From Toxoplasma gondii ME49 (lineage: Eukaryota > Apicomplexa > Conoidasida > Eucoccidiorida > Sarcocystidae): a stretch of DNA of 64,000 nt. The notes beneath the pieces are model-generated. The model was not told where the DNA came from. It saw only the letters and a list, made by a program, of their open reading frames with translations, and did no database searches. Position 1 is the stretch's first letter, and each line of letters opens with the position of its first letter. Below, one piece after another: positions 12,036 to 22,731 of this stretch. The DNA lies in assembly GCF_000006565.2 (NCBI RefSeq), contig NC_031473.1, positions 1,364,001-1,428,000 of the forward strand, written 5' to 3'. Both the position numbers and the translations under genes were made by a program.

Positions 12036-15000
12036 CTAATCAGAGTCAGACTCAAATACTGTATGTTTACCACCAGCAAATCTTTTGGAGAGACCAATTT
12101 GTTCAATTTGTTTCGCCGGTCGTTTCCCTTCGCCTTCGCGTCTTTCTCTCCCTTCCTTGAGCGATTGTGTCTGTTTCTTGTCCGTTCCTTGACTGGAATT
12201 GCCGCCCTTCCGCTCTCGAATCTCCTTTGATTCCTCCCGTTTCTCTAGCGAACCCGGCACCCCCGCTCTCCCTCTGCTGCCTGAGCGTGTGCCGGTACTG
12301 CCTCGTCCCCCGTCCAGGGTAGCACTGTGCTTCTGTCCTCGATGAGAAGACGTCTTCTGTCTCCCTCTGCTGTCTGTATGTGCACCGCCTCTCCCGTGGG
12401 ATCCTGCTTCGCGGACCCCGTGTTGATGTTCATGAGAACTTCGTTTTCTGTCGGAAAAACCTCCTCGGGATGACCCCCGAGTGCGCCGCCCGCCTCGACC
12501 CGCTGTGCCGTCGTCCGGGCTTTCGACCCAGTCTGGAGCCTCCGCAAAAACGTCTTCCAAATTCTTTTCTTCCTCGTCTTCCGCCACAACTGATCCATCG
12601 GAGTCGAACATAACTGAAGTCCGGTGTTGAGGACCGCTCGGCTGTTCCGCCACAAGAAAGGCGTCTTCCTCCTCTCCTGATGAAAAAAAATGAGAACGGC
12701 GGCTGTATCACGAAGGTCCAAAGGCAGGAAATCCTTGTCGGGTGATGGCCGCCCGACTCTTCACATGCTGGTCTAAAACGTTTAAAATAAACATGTCGCG
12801 GATCGCAGGCCCAGGTGTGCGGTCAATCAGCGGGACAGAGCAAGAAAACCAAGGCGCACAACACAGGTGGCACGTCGTTCAACTGACGAGTTAAAACCTA
12901 AGTTGGTTGCTGCGAACGCTGAACTGCATGCGCCACAAACTTCACCGAAAAACATGCAATTTAAACAACGGACGGGAATGAGAATCTCCACGCTGGGTCG
13001 CCTCTGTCACAGGATTTGGCGTTTCACCTCTGCAGAGACTGCTGCATTGGATCGACCTCACACGCGAATATATCTGACAGGACAAGAAACATTTTTGCGC
13101 TTGTCAGCAACTACAGAAGTTTATGGAACAAACAACGAGATATTAGGGCAATTTCGTGACAAAGAACGACTATCAAAGGCACATAAAAGCCGCACAGAAA
13201 AACTCATATCCAAAATTGTGTCTGGAATTCCATTAACATACTTTCAGCATTGTCCTCGTTCTCATCCTCGATGCGCTCCTGAAGAATCTGCACAGTCGAC
13301 GGACAAACATCGAAAAAATATGCGACTTGAGTAAAACCGAGATGGATGTACAGCTCAGAAAAGAGCTCCACAGACCTCCCAGATCACAAAAGTGGTCCTG
13401 AAACACTTCAGAGATCCGCTCGCGTCTCTCGGGGCTGCAAACCAAGACATCTGCTGCAAAGACAAGAGTGTAAACGCAGACGGGAAAAGCTTGCTGTTTT
13501 GGAACCGGCACTTGCGCGACAGTCTTGAGTGTCCCTGGCTTCTGCAAGGTCCGGCGAAATGCACTGTCTCACCTGTTGTCTGATTTTCACCCTCATTTCT
13601 TCTCGTTTCTTTTCCGTTTCTTCTGATCCTGGACCTGCAGCGTGAACACCCACACCAATGCAAAAAACAGACTGTCCGCGTAAATAAAAAAGATACATTT
13701 CTGCATCAAAAAAGACGCCCACAGGCACAGCAAGAGTCTCGCCACAATCTCAAACTTTCTTCGGACTCGACACAGTCTTGTGCACCATTTCTATCTTATG
13801 TACACGACACAATCCACGACATCCACATTCAGAAACAGGACAACGGAGAACGACTAAGACACCTCCAGTTGTGAGCTTCACGAAGGCATGAGAAAGCGCA
13901 CATGAGGCGACGACGCGATAAAACATAAAACCTCTGTCTCCGTCGCGATTCTGTTGCTTACCGAACTCCTGTCACTCCTTATTCCAGTCTCTCTTGGTGG
14001 TTCGAAAATCGCATTTTCAAGAGCTAACGCAACCTCCCCCCCTCAATCTCCAGTGGCCTGCTGTCCTCACCTCCAGAAGGGAACAGAGCAACGTAGGGCT
14101 CGTCTGCAGGATATCGCTTTTTCGAAAATGCACAAGAACAGCAAACATGCATTAAATGAGAGGAAACATACAACCCGTTCGGTAAGACGGCATGAGGCTG
14201 TAGCTAATCTACCATTGAAGATGCATGCTGCTGGTCGAAGAGCACTACCTAAAATAGCTGAGGAGACTCCCCCTCACTCCGAGAAACCACTGATCCACTG
14301 ACTGCACTTTCCGAGTCATGCACTGCTTGTTGACTTAACACTGGGACGCAAAGTCGAATTGCCACAGCCGCGGAAAGTGAAGCACTGCCGTGCATGCGCC
14401 TCAACTGAAGACTTGTCCTCGTATCCTGTGTGCATTTTATCTTACACACGAGGATAAAACATGACGTCCTATCTTGGAAAACAAAACGTCTCCAGGTGGC
14501 GACAGCACCGCAGGCTGGCCAAAAGCCTCGCACCTCCTCTGTTTCCCGCGCAAAAGGCACGCGTACGAATCGCATCCCTTCCTGTCGCTCATCTATCAAC
14601 ATATGCAGATGTACATACATACCTACATGCATCTATTTGCGACATCTCTTCCACTATCTATGTATGTATCTGCATGCGACATCTCTTTGTCTCTTCATCT
14701 GGGTAGAAAGGCCCACTAGGTCCGTTGTTGGTGACGTAGACGTACCAGAATGTAGTTAAGATCATCAAGATGCTTTCGCAGGTTGCTTTGATGTTCTTCT
14801 ATAGACGCATCCAGCGTGCATGCATCCACCTCTGCATTTGTTGCATCTCGGCGACGACGCAAAAGCTCTGACAAAGCGCGACGTTCTGCCTTGATCTTTC
14901 TCCGAACTTTCTGGCCCTCTGAAACAGGAACGGTGGTGGGCATCATAAAAAATACAAGAAATAATGCGAAATGAACAGGTGCAACAACGTAGTCTGTGCC

Positions 15001-16619
15001 GTAAGCCAGCTCACGCATTACGTGTGACGGTGAACTACCTTTCCTAACTGACTCTTGTTCAATAAAAATGAAACAGGGGCTCAAGGGGCCGACATGGATA
15101 TGCTTACACAATCTGAAGATTAGAATTCAAGAAGCCTCAATTCTTGCTAGAAAAGTACAAAATAAAGGGAACCTCTGACCCTCTAGTGTCGGTTCGCGGA
15201 AACATGCGGTAAAGCAGAAATGAGATCAAGAGAAAAACCCCGGCCTCCACATGTTTGCGGTCGATCTCCACGTCAACTTCATATTTGTTTCACTAGATGC
15301 GTTTATCGAAGCGTAATCAAATCGCTGGAACAAGGTGCATGCAGAGATGCAGTGAAAAATACATTCTCTCTGTGTATACAGCTCTCTGATTACCAGATGT
15401 AGTGCGGTGACAGGTGCGCGGGGAGATTCACAGCCACGGGAGTTTCATGCGAACGAAAACGAGAAACATGCCTCTGAAGCACCTCGTGCATTTCCTAGTA
15501 TGCAACTTCTAGTTAAAGGTATAGCGCCCCGATGTAGAGGTTTAGAATGTGTCGCACTCTTCGAACTCAGGTGGATATCCGTAACTCCCAAAATGGATGT
15601 CTCCTATTCAACAAAGATACTCTAATGTGCACCTCAGTTCACGGAAATCGAGGAACTGTTCATGCTGCTAAAAATTCTGCGACTGTACAGTGCTACTGCG
15701 ATTGAGAGTCAGTCACCGATGAGGAACCAAAGAAACGCAAGCAAAGCGCCTTTCTGAGAAACGGAATTCACGACGGCGAACAAAACAAGAAAATCCACAT
15801 TCGAACGAAGCGTACCATGAGCCAGGTCACATTGGAGGGTCTGCTGTCCAGTCCAAACCACTACCGAATTCTCAGCAGATACTTTTGAGTTATTCGCACA
15901 GAACCTACTGATACTAGGAAATGAGAGATCAACAAGGTTGACTGACAATTCTTCAGGAAAACGCGCCAGGAAAATGGATTCAGAGGGGCTTAGACAATGC
16001 AGCGAAACGAATGCGTCTTGTGGACTGGTGGAAAAAGTCGATTTCTGTTTGCAGATACATGTAACACTTGTCTGAGTCTCATCTCCAGTTTAGAAATACG
16101 GACGCAAGACCCAGACAGTGAAGACACTCGATCGCTTACCGTAGAACTTGATTTTGTCATACAGCTGTTTTCGCTTCACCAGGAAGCGCTTGCGTTTCTC
16201 ATTTTTCTTTTGGTGAAGGGCGACACTGTCGAGGGAGGTGATCTCCTCTTCTAGACGGCTCACGACTTCCGGCGGCAGTTCCTGGAGGCAGCAATGAAAA
16301 AAAAGACTGTCTTGAAGTTCGGCAAACGGAGGTGGAGGCATGTAGCCGCTAAACAGCTGCCCACACCTGTGTCTCTAGGAGAAATGAGAGGAGTTTTGAG
16401 GCAGCCAACGCCACTGGTGTTCCTGTTGCGCACCTCTCGCTTCTTCTGCAAGAGTCGTCTTAGATCTCGCGCCTTTGCCTTGGCTGTCTTGTTCCTGACT
16501 TTCTTATCTGCCGCGTCTTGTTTGGTAACTCCATTCACTTTTCCCCTGAAGAACTTTCCGCGTTTCATGCTGTCGCTCGGACCTCGGGGGCCCCCGCTAG
16601 CAATTTGAGGATGACCCAT
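12036..16619 (-). CDS. EFG1: rRNA-processing protein EFG1
   Basis: Nucleolar factor of the 40S processome, needed for 18S rRNA maturation. Exons in phase: 16619-16434, 16281-16140, 14918 to about 14736-14742, 14103-14071, 13634-13573, 13287-13242, 12676-12036, about 428-430 residues. The start MGHPQIASGG was chosen for its ATG in AAATGG context; a longer in-frame start is possible. EFG1 hallmarks in order: KAKARDLRRLLQKKRE, ELPPEVVSRLEEE, KRFLVKRKQLYDKIKFYEGQ, KVRRKIKAERR, HLDDLNYIL, EPYVALFPSG, EETEKKREEMRVKIRQQ. The last exon encodes a 212-residue tail, acidic first, then rich in Arg/Gly/Ser/Lys, ending FESDSD. The donor of the third exon is uncertain because two non-consensus GTs give the right phase. 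The 33-nt exon carrying YVALFPSG is easily missed by predictors. Confidence 0.85.
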
Positions 16620-17382
16620 TTGAAATCGCCTCTTTTCTGAGATTGAGGAACGAAACCTCCTCAAGCCGGTATCACTAGCAAAAGGCTTTAGCCGACTAAT
16701 CGAACTGGAATGCTGATGGTCTTTGAATTTCGATACGTCCGGGCTCTTTCGAGACTGGTCCAACACCTTGTGCATGCAGACTCGGGGTTCGTTGCAGAAA
16801 TGTGAAGAGGCAATGGCGTGTGAACAACTGCAGCGCGCCCCTCCGACTGAGTCACCTTCGAACGATAAAGGCCACGAGGAAAATATGGATAGCGACACAC
16901 GCCAAATGCATCAGAAACTAGGGCTGAAAAAGGCGTCTTGCACAGTAAGCGGCCGCGCATTTTCACTGTTTCGCTGCATGTACTTGTCGCATGCAGAAGC
17001 ACTCGACGACGTTCAGCTCCCTTGGCTTCACACATTCTACGGTAGACTGTACGCTCGCAAGTAGGATCTCGGTATTTTTTACCTTTGATCAATAATTAAG
17101 TCAAGCCTTTACAGTTGTGCAGTCCACTTTTCAGAAATCTGGCCATGCTTCCTTCTGAAGTGAGCCTGGGGTAAACTCTCGGCATCGGGTATGCGGCCTG
17201 TGCGCTGTTCAGCCGGGCAGAAGAACAGCGTTTGGGCCGGTCTTTGACGATGCTACACAACTGTGTCATTCGCGAGTTTCATATGCAGTGTTTCACTCAT
17301 TCATGGTGCCTTTCGTCGATTTTTTTTGAGCTTGCGTGTCAGCAAAGTTGTGCCCCCAATTCTTCAATGCGGTCGAGCTCCA
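16620..17382. promoter_or_regulatory. Divergent promoter region between EFG1 and ferredoxin
   Basis: The two flanking genes start here in opposite directions, so 763 bp must hold both promoters and 5' leaders. Open frames inside (for example 16688-17092 minus) continue from the EFG1 exon frame and match nothing known. TGCATGC-type motifs occur near 16771 and 16974. No TATA box was assigned. Confidence 0.5.
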
Positions 17383-18429
17383 ATGGTACTCCGTCCGTGC
17401 GTCGGAGCGCTCAAAGCGGCGCGGTTCAGCTGCAGAAGATACTTTAGCGAACTGCAACGGGAAAGAATAGCTGAAATCTGGCATGCGCGTTTTTCTCCTT
17501 TTGCCTCCTCTCAACCGTGTACCTGGCGGCAATTCTCTCAGCGAGCCTTCCATGTAGCCTCGAATGCTGCGTCTCCAGCTTATGAAAAGTCATCGTCGCA
17601 AACTGTGTAGGTTTTTTCTAGCAGCTAGGAGCTTTTGGAATCCTGTGCAAGTGGTGATTTCGCCTTTATTTTATAGCTATGGAGTGGAGCGTGGCAGGCG
17701 GAAAGCGACTCAAATGAAGAAACACTGCTTTGAGATACGTGGCTCACGGGAAATGTTTGGGTCCTCTGACAGAATGCGCAGTTGCTGATATGATAAGGCG
17801 TGCTGTGCTGCTCTTCTCAGCACAATTTCTTTCGTACTTCCCGACAATACAGAAAAGACTGTTGAGGCCAAGGTTGGAGACACCATCCTGGAAGTTGCTC
17901 ACGCGAACAACATTGAACTTGAAGGTAAGCAATCGCAGTACGCGGGTCCAGGAGTTCTGGACAGACAAAAGTATAGCTGACAATCATAGCATCATGGTGT
18001 CTGGACGTGTTCGCCCCCAGGTGCCTGTGAAGGAGCCTGCTCGTGCTCAACGTGCCACGTCATTCTGGAACCGGAGGTCTACGATGAGCTGCCAGAGCCG
18101 TCGGAGCAAGAGGAAGACATGCTTGACCTGGCAGCGTGCCTGACCCCAACGTAAGATGTGAAATAGACTATACTACGCGATTTCGAGCCCCGTTTGCAGA
18201 GCAAATAGCTAAACCAGGATGGTTCTGTTGGGATTGAGTTTCGGCTCGTGTCAAGGAAATACAGCTCAAAATTGGTCTTAGCTACTGGGATGGTGCTGCT
18301 GGGTGTTTCTGCAGCTCACGACTTGGGTGTCAAATTCATGTCACGCCCGATCTGAATAACGCAAAGATTCGTCTTCCGCAGATAACGCGGAACTTTTACG
18401 TCGATGGCCATGTTCCGGCGCCCCACTGA
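17383..18429 (+). CDS. Mitochondrial adrenodoxin-type [2Fe-2S] ferredoxin
   Basis: One-electron carrier of the mitochondrial matrix, supplying electrons from ferredoxin reductase to Fe-S cluster assembly. Exons in phase: 17383-17606, 17821-17924, 18021-18150, 18315-18429; 190 residues. The start ATG at 17383 (CAATGG) gives a long Arg-rich, acid-poor leader ([32 protein letters not shown]) typical of mitochondrial import. The mature part begins [20 protein letters not shown] and carries the cluster loop [15 protein letters not shown] plus the fourth ligand in SRLGCQI, with EEDMLDLA as in adrenodoxins. This separates it from plant-type apicoplast ferredoxin. The cluster loop contains one Cys beyond the four ligands. 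Introns are 214, 96 and 164 nt. Its end lies only 124 bp from the convergent TPM gene. Confidence 0.93.
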
Positions 18430-18553
18430 GGGTGGCCATATTAATTCACTAATGACAGGATCCGTTTAGCCCGGTGCTGTTTGCGCCACGAATAAGTTAT
18501 GTGCTCTTCTGGATGCACGTGAAGAAGGGTTTATTTCTGAATGGCAAACGCCA
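18430..18553. other. Convergent 3' gap between ferredoxin and TPM gene
   Basis: Only 124 bp separate the two stop codons, so the 3' untranslated regions of these convergent genes must overlap or be very short. Confidence 0.6.
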
Positions 18554-19781
18554 CTATTCGTCTCCCGCGTGCGCCTCTTTCATCATAAACCTGCTGATTG
18601 CAAAGTATACCACCAGGACAGAAAGGACGTAGAGAGCTGCGAGAGATATAATGACTGTCGCCACCCATCCGGGCCCTAGGACGACGAAGGCATGTGTGGC
18701 AGGATGCTGTTGTAAAGTCGGCGTCATGTCTTACCTGCTCTGGTAGCAGGCAATTGATAGTTTAGCATGTCGACTCCGCTTATGACAGCGTCTCCCGCTG
18801 ACTGAGAGGCTACGTATGCAAGGTGCATTCGTGCCTTGAGGATGGTGGTAAATGCCTGATTTACGGTGTTAAAACACGATTTCAGGGATTTCCCCTGTTG
18901 TTGAGCCGTACCTCTGTTATGTACTCCGGCTCTACCCCCTCTGCGAACATTCTGTTTTTACTGTCCTTCCCGAACGCCCCGAACGCCACTAACCTCGCTT
19001 AGCAAGGGCGGCTAAATCTCGCTTTTTGACAAATAAGAGGAGCATGCCGTCATGGCAACCGCGGTTGCCGATTCCCCACTGTCTGGAGAGTTGCCATCGA
19101 TGACACTTGACTGCTGCACGTTAATTTTAGTTGCCCGTCTGACCGAAGAAGTGCATGAGCCATTTCGTCGGCCGCCTGCTGTGGAATCTGATCCTCGGGC
19201 ACATAGATATCGTGGGCCACCGCGACCGCTGCCTGCTCCAGGGAGGTGTTCGACAAATCTAGTCGCTCGAGGTTTTTATGATTGCGCTCTGTACCTGATA
19301 AAAGTGCCTTCGGCCGTCTGGACAGTCATGCTCTGTCGAGTCTCGAAGCTTCATAAGCCGAGACTCGAGTGTGGACTGCTCCTGAGGTGTAAGAAGGTGG
19401 TCGGGGTCGCATAACCAAGAGTGTGTGGCCCTGATCAACACACGCGGCCCGTTCGTGTGACAGTGGAGAGCTGCGTGAAAGGTTCGTTACGTTGTGGAGA
19501 AGGTGCACTTCTGCGGTTCGACGAATGGGTTGGGGAATGATGCGGCATTGTAGAGAACTTCGTCTCCCCTGAAACGCAGACAGCCATACGAAACTATGCT
19601 CGGCACAACTGGTTCACAAAACCACCTACGGAATCCGGTGACGAACCGGCGTGTAGATTTTGGCTTCTAATTTAGGGCCGTGTGGTCGGAACTTGAACGG
19701 GATACCTTCCGCTTCGTCGGCGCACGCGCCAGAGAGCGTCCCCAGCCATGCGACCGATGCCAATACGAAACATAGCATCAT
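18554..19781 (-). CDS. TPM-domain (MOLO1-like) type I membrane protein
   Basis: Exons in phase: 19781-19630, 19568-19491, 19430-19295, 19232-19144, 19082-18994, 18940-18912, 18855-18735, 18675-18554; 271 residues. Residues 1-21 (MMLCFVLASVAWLGTLSGACA) are a clear signal peptide. The luminal part has the TPM/MOLO1 pattern: FPNPFVEPQKC, WLCDPDHLLTPQEQSTLESRL, strand FYQAAVAVAHDIY, LLRQWGIGNRGCHDGMLLLF, then helix AFTTILKARMHLAYVAS. A transmembrane helix (WVATVIISLAALYVLSVLVV) precedes a short tail ending HAGDE. TPM domains occur in photosystem II repair protein TLP18.3/Psb32 and nematode MOLO-1; the function in apicomplexans is unknown to me. All seven introns are 53-62 nt, very unlike the flanking genes. 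Domain assignment is good; single junctions (18940/18912 in particular) could differ. Confidence 0.8.
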
Positions 19782-20170
19782 GATGAACAAGCGATAACTT
19801 GTTGCCAAAAAGAAATTCGCACACTGGCTTCTCCCATTCACGACTAAAGTCAAGGACACACGAACTGGATATTCTCGAATGGTTCGCTTGCGGTTGCCCA
19901 AACCTACCCTGTACATACACAAGTATCAGGCTTATCCTGAAGTGCCGTTGAGCTCGCTCTCCGCTGAGCACCGTACCGCGATCTGCTGGTTCAACCGTGG
20001 ACTTCCAGGAAATGCAGAGCCTGACAGCCTCACTCAGGCATCGAGAGACCCGCGCACATCTCGGCAGCAATTCGTATCTCAGGTGCATCTTCCGCGTACA
20101 ACGTTGGTTGCAGTGACAAACACGGACAAAACCGTCTGCCATTTTTTCACTTCGGTGGATCAGCCTTTCA
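19782..20170. other. Spacer between TPM gene and the small upstream gene
   Basis: 389 bp upstream of the TPM start and downstream of the next minus-strand stop. A plus-strand open frame (19879-20190) and minus-strand frames cross it, but none shows a family signature. I read it as the TPM promoter plus the 3' untranslated region of the upstream gene. Confidence 0.4.
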
Positions 20171-20700
20171 TTATTGCGGGAGGAAACTAATCGCAAGTAG
20201 CAGTGATGAAATGCATGACTGTACTTCGCCTTCCTGACTAACTTGTTGATTCCAGTGATAGTAACACCGGTGTACTTCTCGTGCTGAACCGGATCTACCG
20301 TGGCTAGACCCGGGAAGGCATCAACGCTGCCAGGCTCAGCTACCAAAAATAGGAACACACTGGACTTTTTTTGTATCTGGTTGCCTTCATGGTGAGGGCA
20401 AACTGTGGGTTTACGGTTTTCAGACCTTTCGGACGTGACGTTCTGACCGACTTCAACCGTTACGTGGTCGGTGCCACCGGCCATAACGTATGTGGGCCAT
20501 TACATAGAGAAGTCGGGAGCACACTTTACCACCAGAGTGGACTTGTGGAACATGATGCGGTATTTTTCTGGTTGTTTTAGGAAATAGGGAACTTCTGCGA
20601 ATTCGAGAGCGAACTGCCAATTTGCGGACACCAAATCACCTGCCGGTGTTGCTTCCCCGTTGGCGTATTCCTGTGTGCTCACGTGAAGTGGGTCACCCAT
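20171..20700 (-). CDS. Small compact-intron gene, possible SRP9-like protein
   Basis: Exons in phase: 20700-20504, 20442-20366, 20303-20243, 20186-20171; 116 residues starting MGDPLHVSTQEYANG. Introns are 61, 62 and 56 nt, the same size class as in the neighbouring TPM gene, which supports the model. The segment WQFALEFAEVPYFLKQPEKY followed by RIMFHKSTLVVKCAPDFS resembles the opening of signal recognition particle subunit SRP9 (W..F..AE.LY..P.K.R then a Lys-rich strand), and LKTVNPQFALTMKAT could be its C-terminal helix. SRP9 pairs with SRP14 on the Alu domain of SRP RNA to pause translation. The similarity is short, so the name is a hypothesis; the gene itself is more secure. The donor after 20366 (GTCCAG) is non-consensus. 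I first considered a surface-antigen (SRS) domain but saw no SRS cysteine pattern. Confidence 0.5.
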
Positions 20701-21400
20701 GCTGCCAATCAGTCCGGTCAGAACAGCCTTCGTTCCTCAGTTTCAGGACGTTGACAAACCGAACCCACCATTTCTTTACACGTAACCGTGAAAAAAAGAA
20801 TCACTTTTGAGTGAGCACGCAAGACAATACGTCTACTAGATGCGTTCATGACGCCCACAAAATGACGCACGTGGACGACGTGCCACACGGTACAGCAAGA
20901 AAACAATTCTGGTCATGCATACACAAGGCCACCCTTTTCTTGTAGTTCACGTTATCTGCTGTCACTTAAGGAATGTGCAGCAGTGCCGGTGTACGGCTGC
21001 ACGAGACACTGCATCACTTTAATCCCTCATCTGGACCGGTCAGAGCGATGGCGAAGAGTGCGCTGCGGGCTTCGCTAAACCAGCGGGCCAAAAGTAACCT
21101 TCAGTAGCCAGTGCTCCCACCGCACATGCGGTTTCGCAGCACAAGCTTCATTGGTCGAACACTTTCATTTTTCTATGAGAAGAACTTTTTGAAAACCCAC
21201 CCCGTGTATATCTGCGGATGAATACGCCCATAGAAGGTAAGGCATCGCTGCCCGGCTGTAGAGGGGGCGTCTTTCCGCGCAGAATTGAATCTGTCCTGAA
21301 TGTAACGCTTCCACTTTTCCCGCTCGATTCTTTCCTTGTTTTCTTGGAAATTAATATGTTTTGTGTTGATCTGCGGTGATGGCCTTGTGCAGTAGCCAAG
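20701..21400. promoter_or_regulatory. Divergent promoter region, SRP9-like gene and selenoprotein W
   Basis: 700 bp between two divergent starts. No conserved coding block was seen. Short frames (20718-20906 minus, 21148-21426 minus) have no recognisable content; the second is antisense to the first exon of the selenoprotein gene. Confidence 0.45.
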
Positions 21401-22155
21401 ATGGAGCAGACGGTCGAAATTACCATCCAGTTTTGTGGTGGCTGAGGCTATCGGCCCTACTTCGATCGGGCTGAAGCTCTTATACGGTCATGGCTTAGCG
21501 ATGCGGAGCTGCGCCGTGTGTCGATCGAAGGTGAGAAGGCATTAGCATTTCAAATTTTGTGCGTTTTACGTGCATTCAGAGTTGTTAACTCTGCATGGGG
21601 AATCGTCAGAATCTAGGTGTGTAAGCTGTTAGAGCGTGATACGTTACGGGGACGCAGCGTATTTCTATCGTAAAAGACGTACGAGATCTTGAGCTGGTGT
21701 TATTATGCGTGACCTTTCACATACCAAGAACCCCCTATTAGTCAGACATGCACTAGCGTATTGATGACGCATATAACGGAGGTGCTCTGTCACGAGGTCG
21801 AGACAATCGTGTGCGATGGCCACGAACAGTCAGGCAACTACAGGAATATTATTCTTGTTGACGTAGCACCAACTCCCCTCCCAGTCCTTCAGGTACCACG
21901 AGAGAAAGAGCGATAATCGTGTTTACCAAATTTTCGCGTTGTGCAAGTCAACTCCGGCTCATGCACAAGCAAAACGTCTTTTTGCGGACTTGGTTGACAG
22001 GCCATGAGGATCCTGGTACGACCGGAAATTTCGAGATAAGAATCAATGGGAAGCTGGTGCATTCAAAGAAGACAAAGAAGCAGGGCTTCCTGCATGCCAA
22101 CAAAGAGCAACAAGAAGTAGTACGCCAGAAACTCAAAGAGGCGCTGGGTAACTAG
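21401..22155 (+). CDS. SelW/Rdx-family selenoprotein with in-frame UGA (Sec)
   Basis: Exons 21401-21530 and 22001-22155 (470-nt intron GTGAGA...TTGACAG, phase 1); 94 residues when the TGA at 21443-21445 is read as selenocysteine. The ATG sits in AAGATGG. The first exon gives MEQTVEITIQFCGGU then GYRPYFDRAEALIRSW, with C12-G-G-U15 as the CxxU redox motif of selenoprotein W. The second gives GHEDPGTTGNFEIRING, KLVHSKKTKKQGFL and a terminal helix, matching the conserved T-G-x-F-E-V...G-x-L-(I/V)-H-S-K-K block of the family. Members are small thioredoxin-fold proteins, probably thiol oxidoreductases. A SECIS hairpin lies 242 nt past the stop. A conventional call would start after the UGA and invent the frame at 21919-22155, which runs through the intron. 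Selenoproteins are established in Toxoplasma and Neospora. Confidence 0.92.
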
Positions 22156-22396
22156 ATGCGGGTACGCAAATCAAGACCCTCTCTTTTGAGATGGGGTGGA
22201 AAACTCGAAGTGCCTGTCGTTCTTTGGTCTACCAGATTTGTCACTTGGTCTCCGTACTGCCGCGACTTGCTTCTGGTGTCTGCCGTGACAGCTGCGTCGT
22301 TGGAAGATTTATGCTGTGATGATACAGGCTTGGAGATTTTTGGCGTTGCGAGCTCTGATTGATGCACGTACAGTCGTGTCTGTAGTCACACGGATG

Positions 22397-22459
22397 GCTG
22401 TCGCGAGTGAATGCTTCTCTTAAAGTCCCTGACCGGAGAAGCGGGAAAAAGTCGACAGC
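22397..22459 (+). promoter_or_regulatory. SECIS element of the SelW gene
   Basis: Hairpin in the 3' untranslated region. Helix I is a perfect 7 bp pair (22397-22403 with 22453-22459). The 5' core is TGAA at 22408-22411, opposed by GGAA at 22444-22447, giving tandem G.A/A.G pairs. Helix II pairs 22413-22419 with 22436-22442, extended by T.G wobbles at both ends. An AAA bulge at 22422-22424 is followed by a 3 bp mini-stem (25-27 with 31-33), the Form II layout. The spacing from core to the AA bulge is 10-11 nt, about the normal length. SBP2 binding at the core would recruit the Sec-specific elongation factor. The 3' core has G where U is usual. Confidence 0.88.
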
Positions 22460-22731
22460 ATCCTGTGTTTGCTAGACCGTCTCGTTGCAAAATATAACAC
22501 AAAAGAACTGAAGGACTGTTGGAAACTGATGTTATGTGTATGATTCACTGCATGTCATTCAACTGCAGCAGATAGACTGGATATCGCTCCTTGCATTCTG
22601 AACCCTTTTTGTTGAGACATCGGTGCAGCGATTTGCTTGGAGCATTGAACTGTCGCGAATCATTCTATCATGCTGGGCCTAGTTGATTCCGCAGTTTAAG
22701 CAGAAGCCTAGCTTATCGCTTCTAACGTCAG
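22460..22731. other. SelW 3' end and start of the next plus-strand gene
   Basis: Holds the SelW polyadenylation region and the unresolved 5' end of the compact gene that follows. A candidate start ATG at 22670 (M-L-G-L then GTTGAT donor) would join exon 22732 in phase, but this is only one option. Confidence 0.3.

Noticed and set aside
20243..20700. SRS/SAG1-type surface antigen domain on the minus strand
   Set aside because: Raw frames show Cys and beta-like segments, but no SRS cysteine spacing appears, and splicing with ~60-nt introns gives a small SRP9-like protein instead.
21919..22155. Conventional 78-codon gene starting at 21919
   Set aside because: It reads through the last part of the SelW intron before entering the true second exon, and lacks the CxxU motif.
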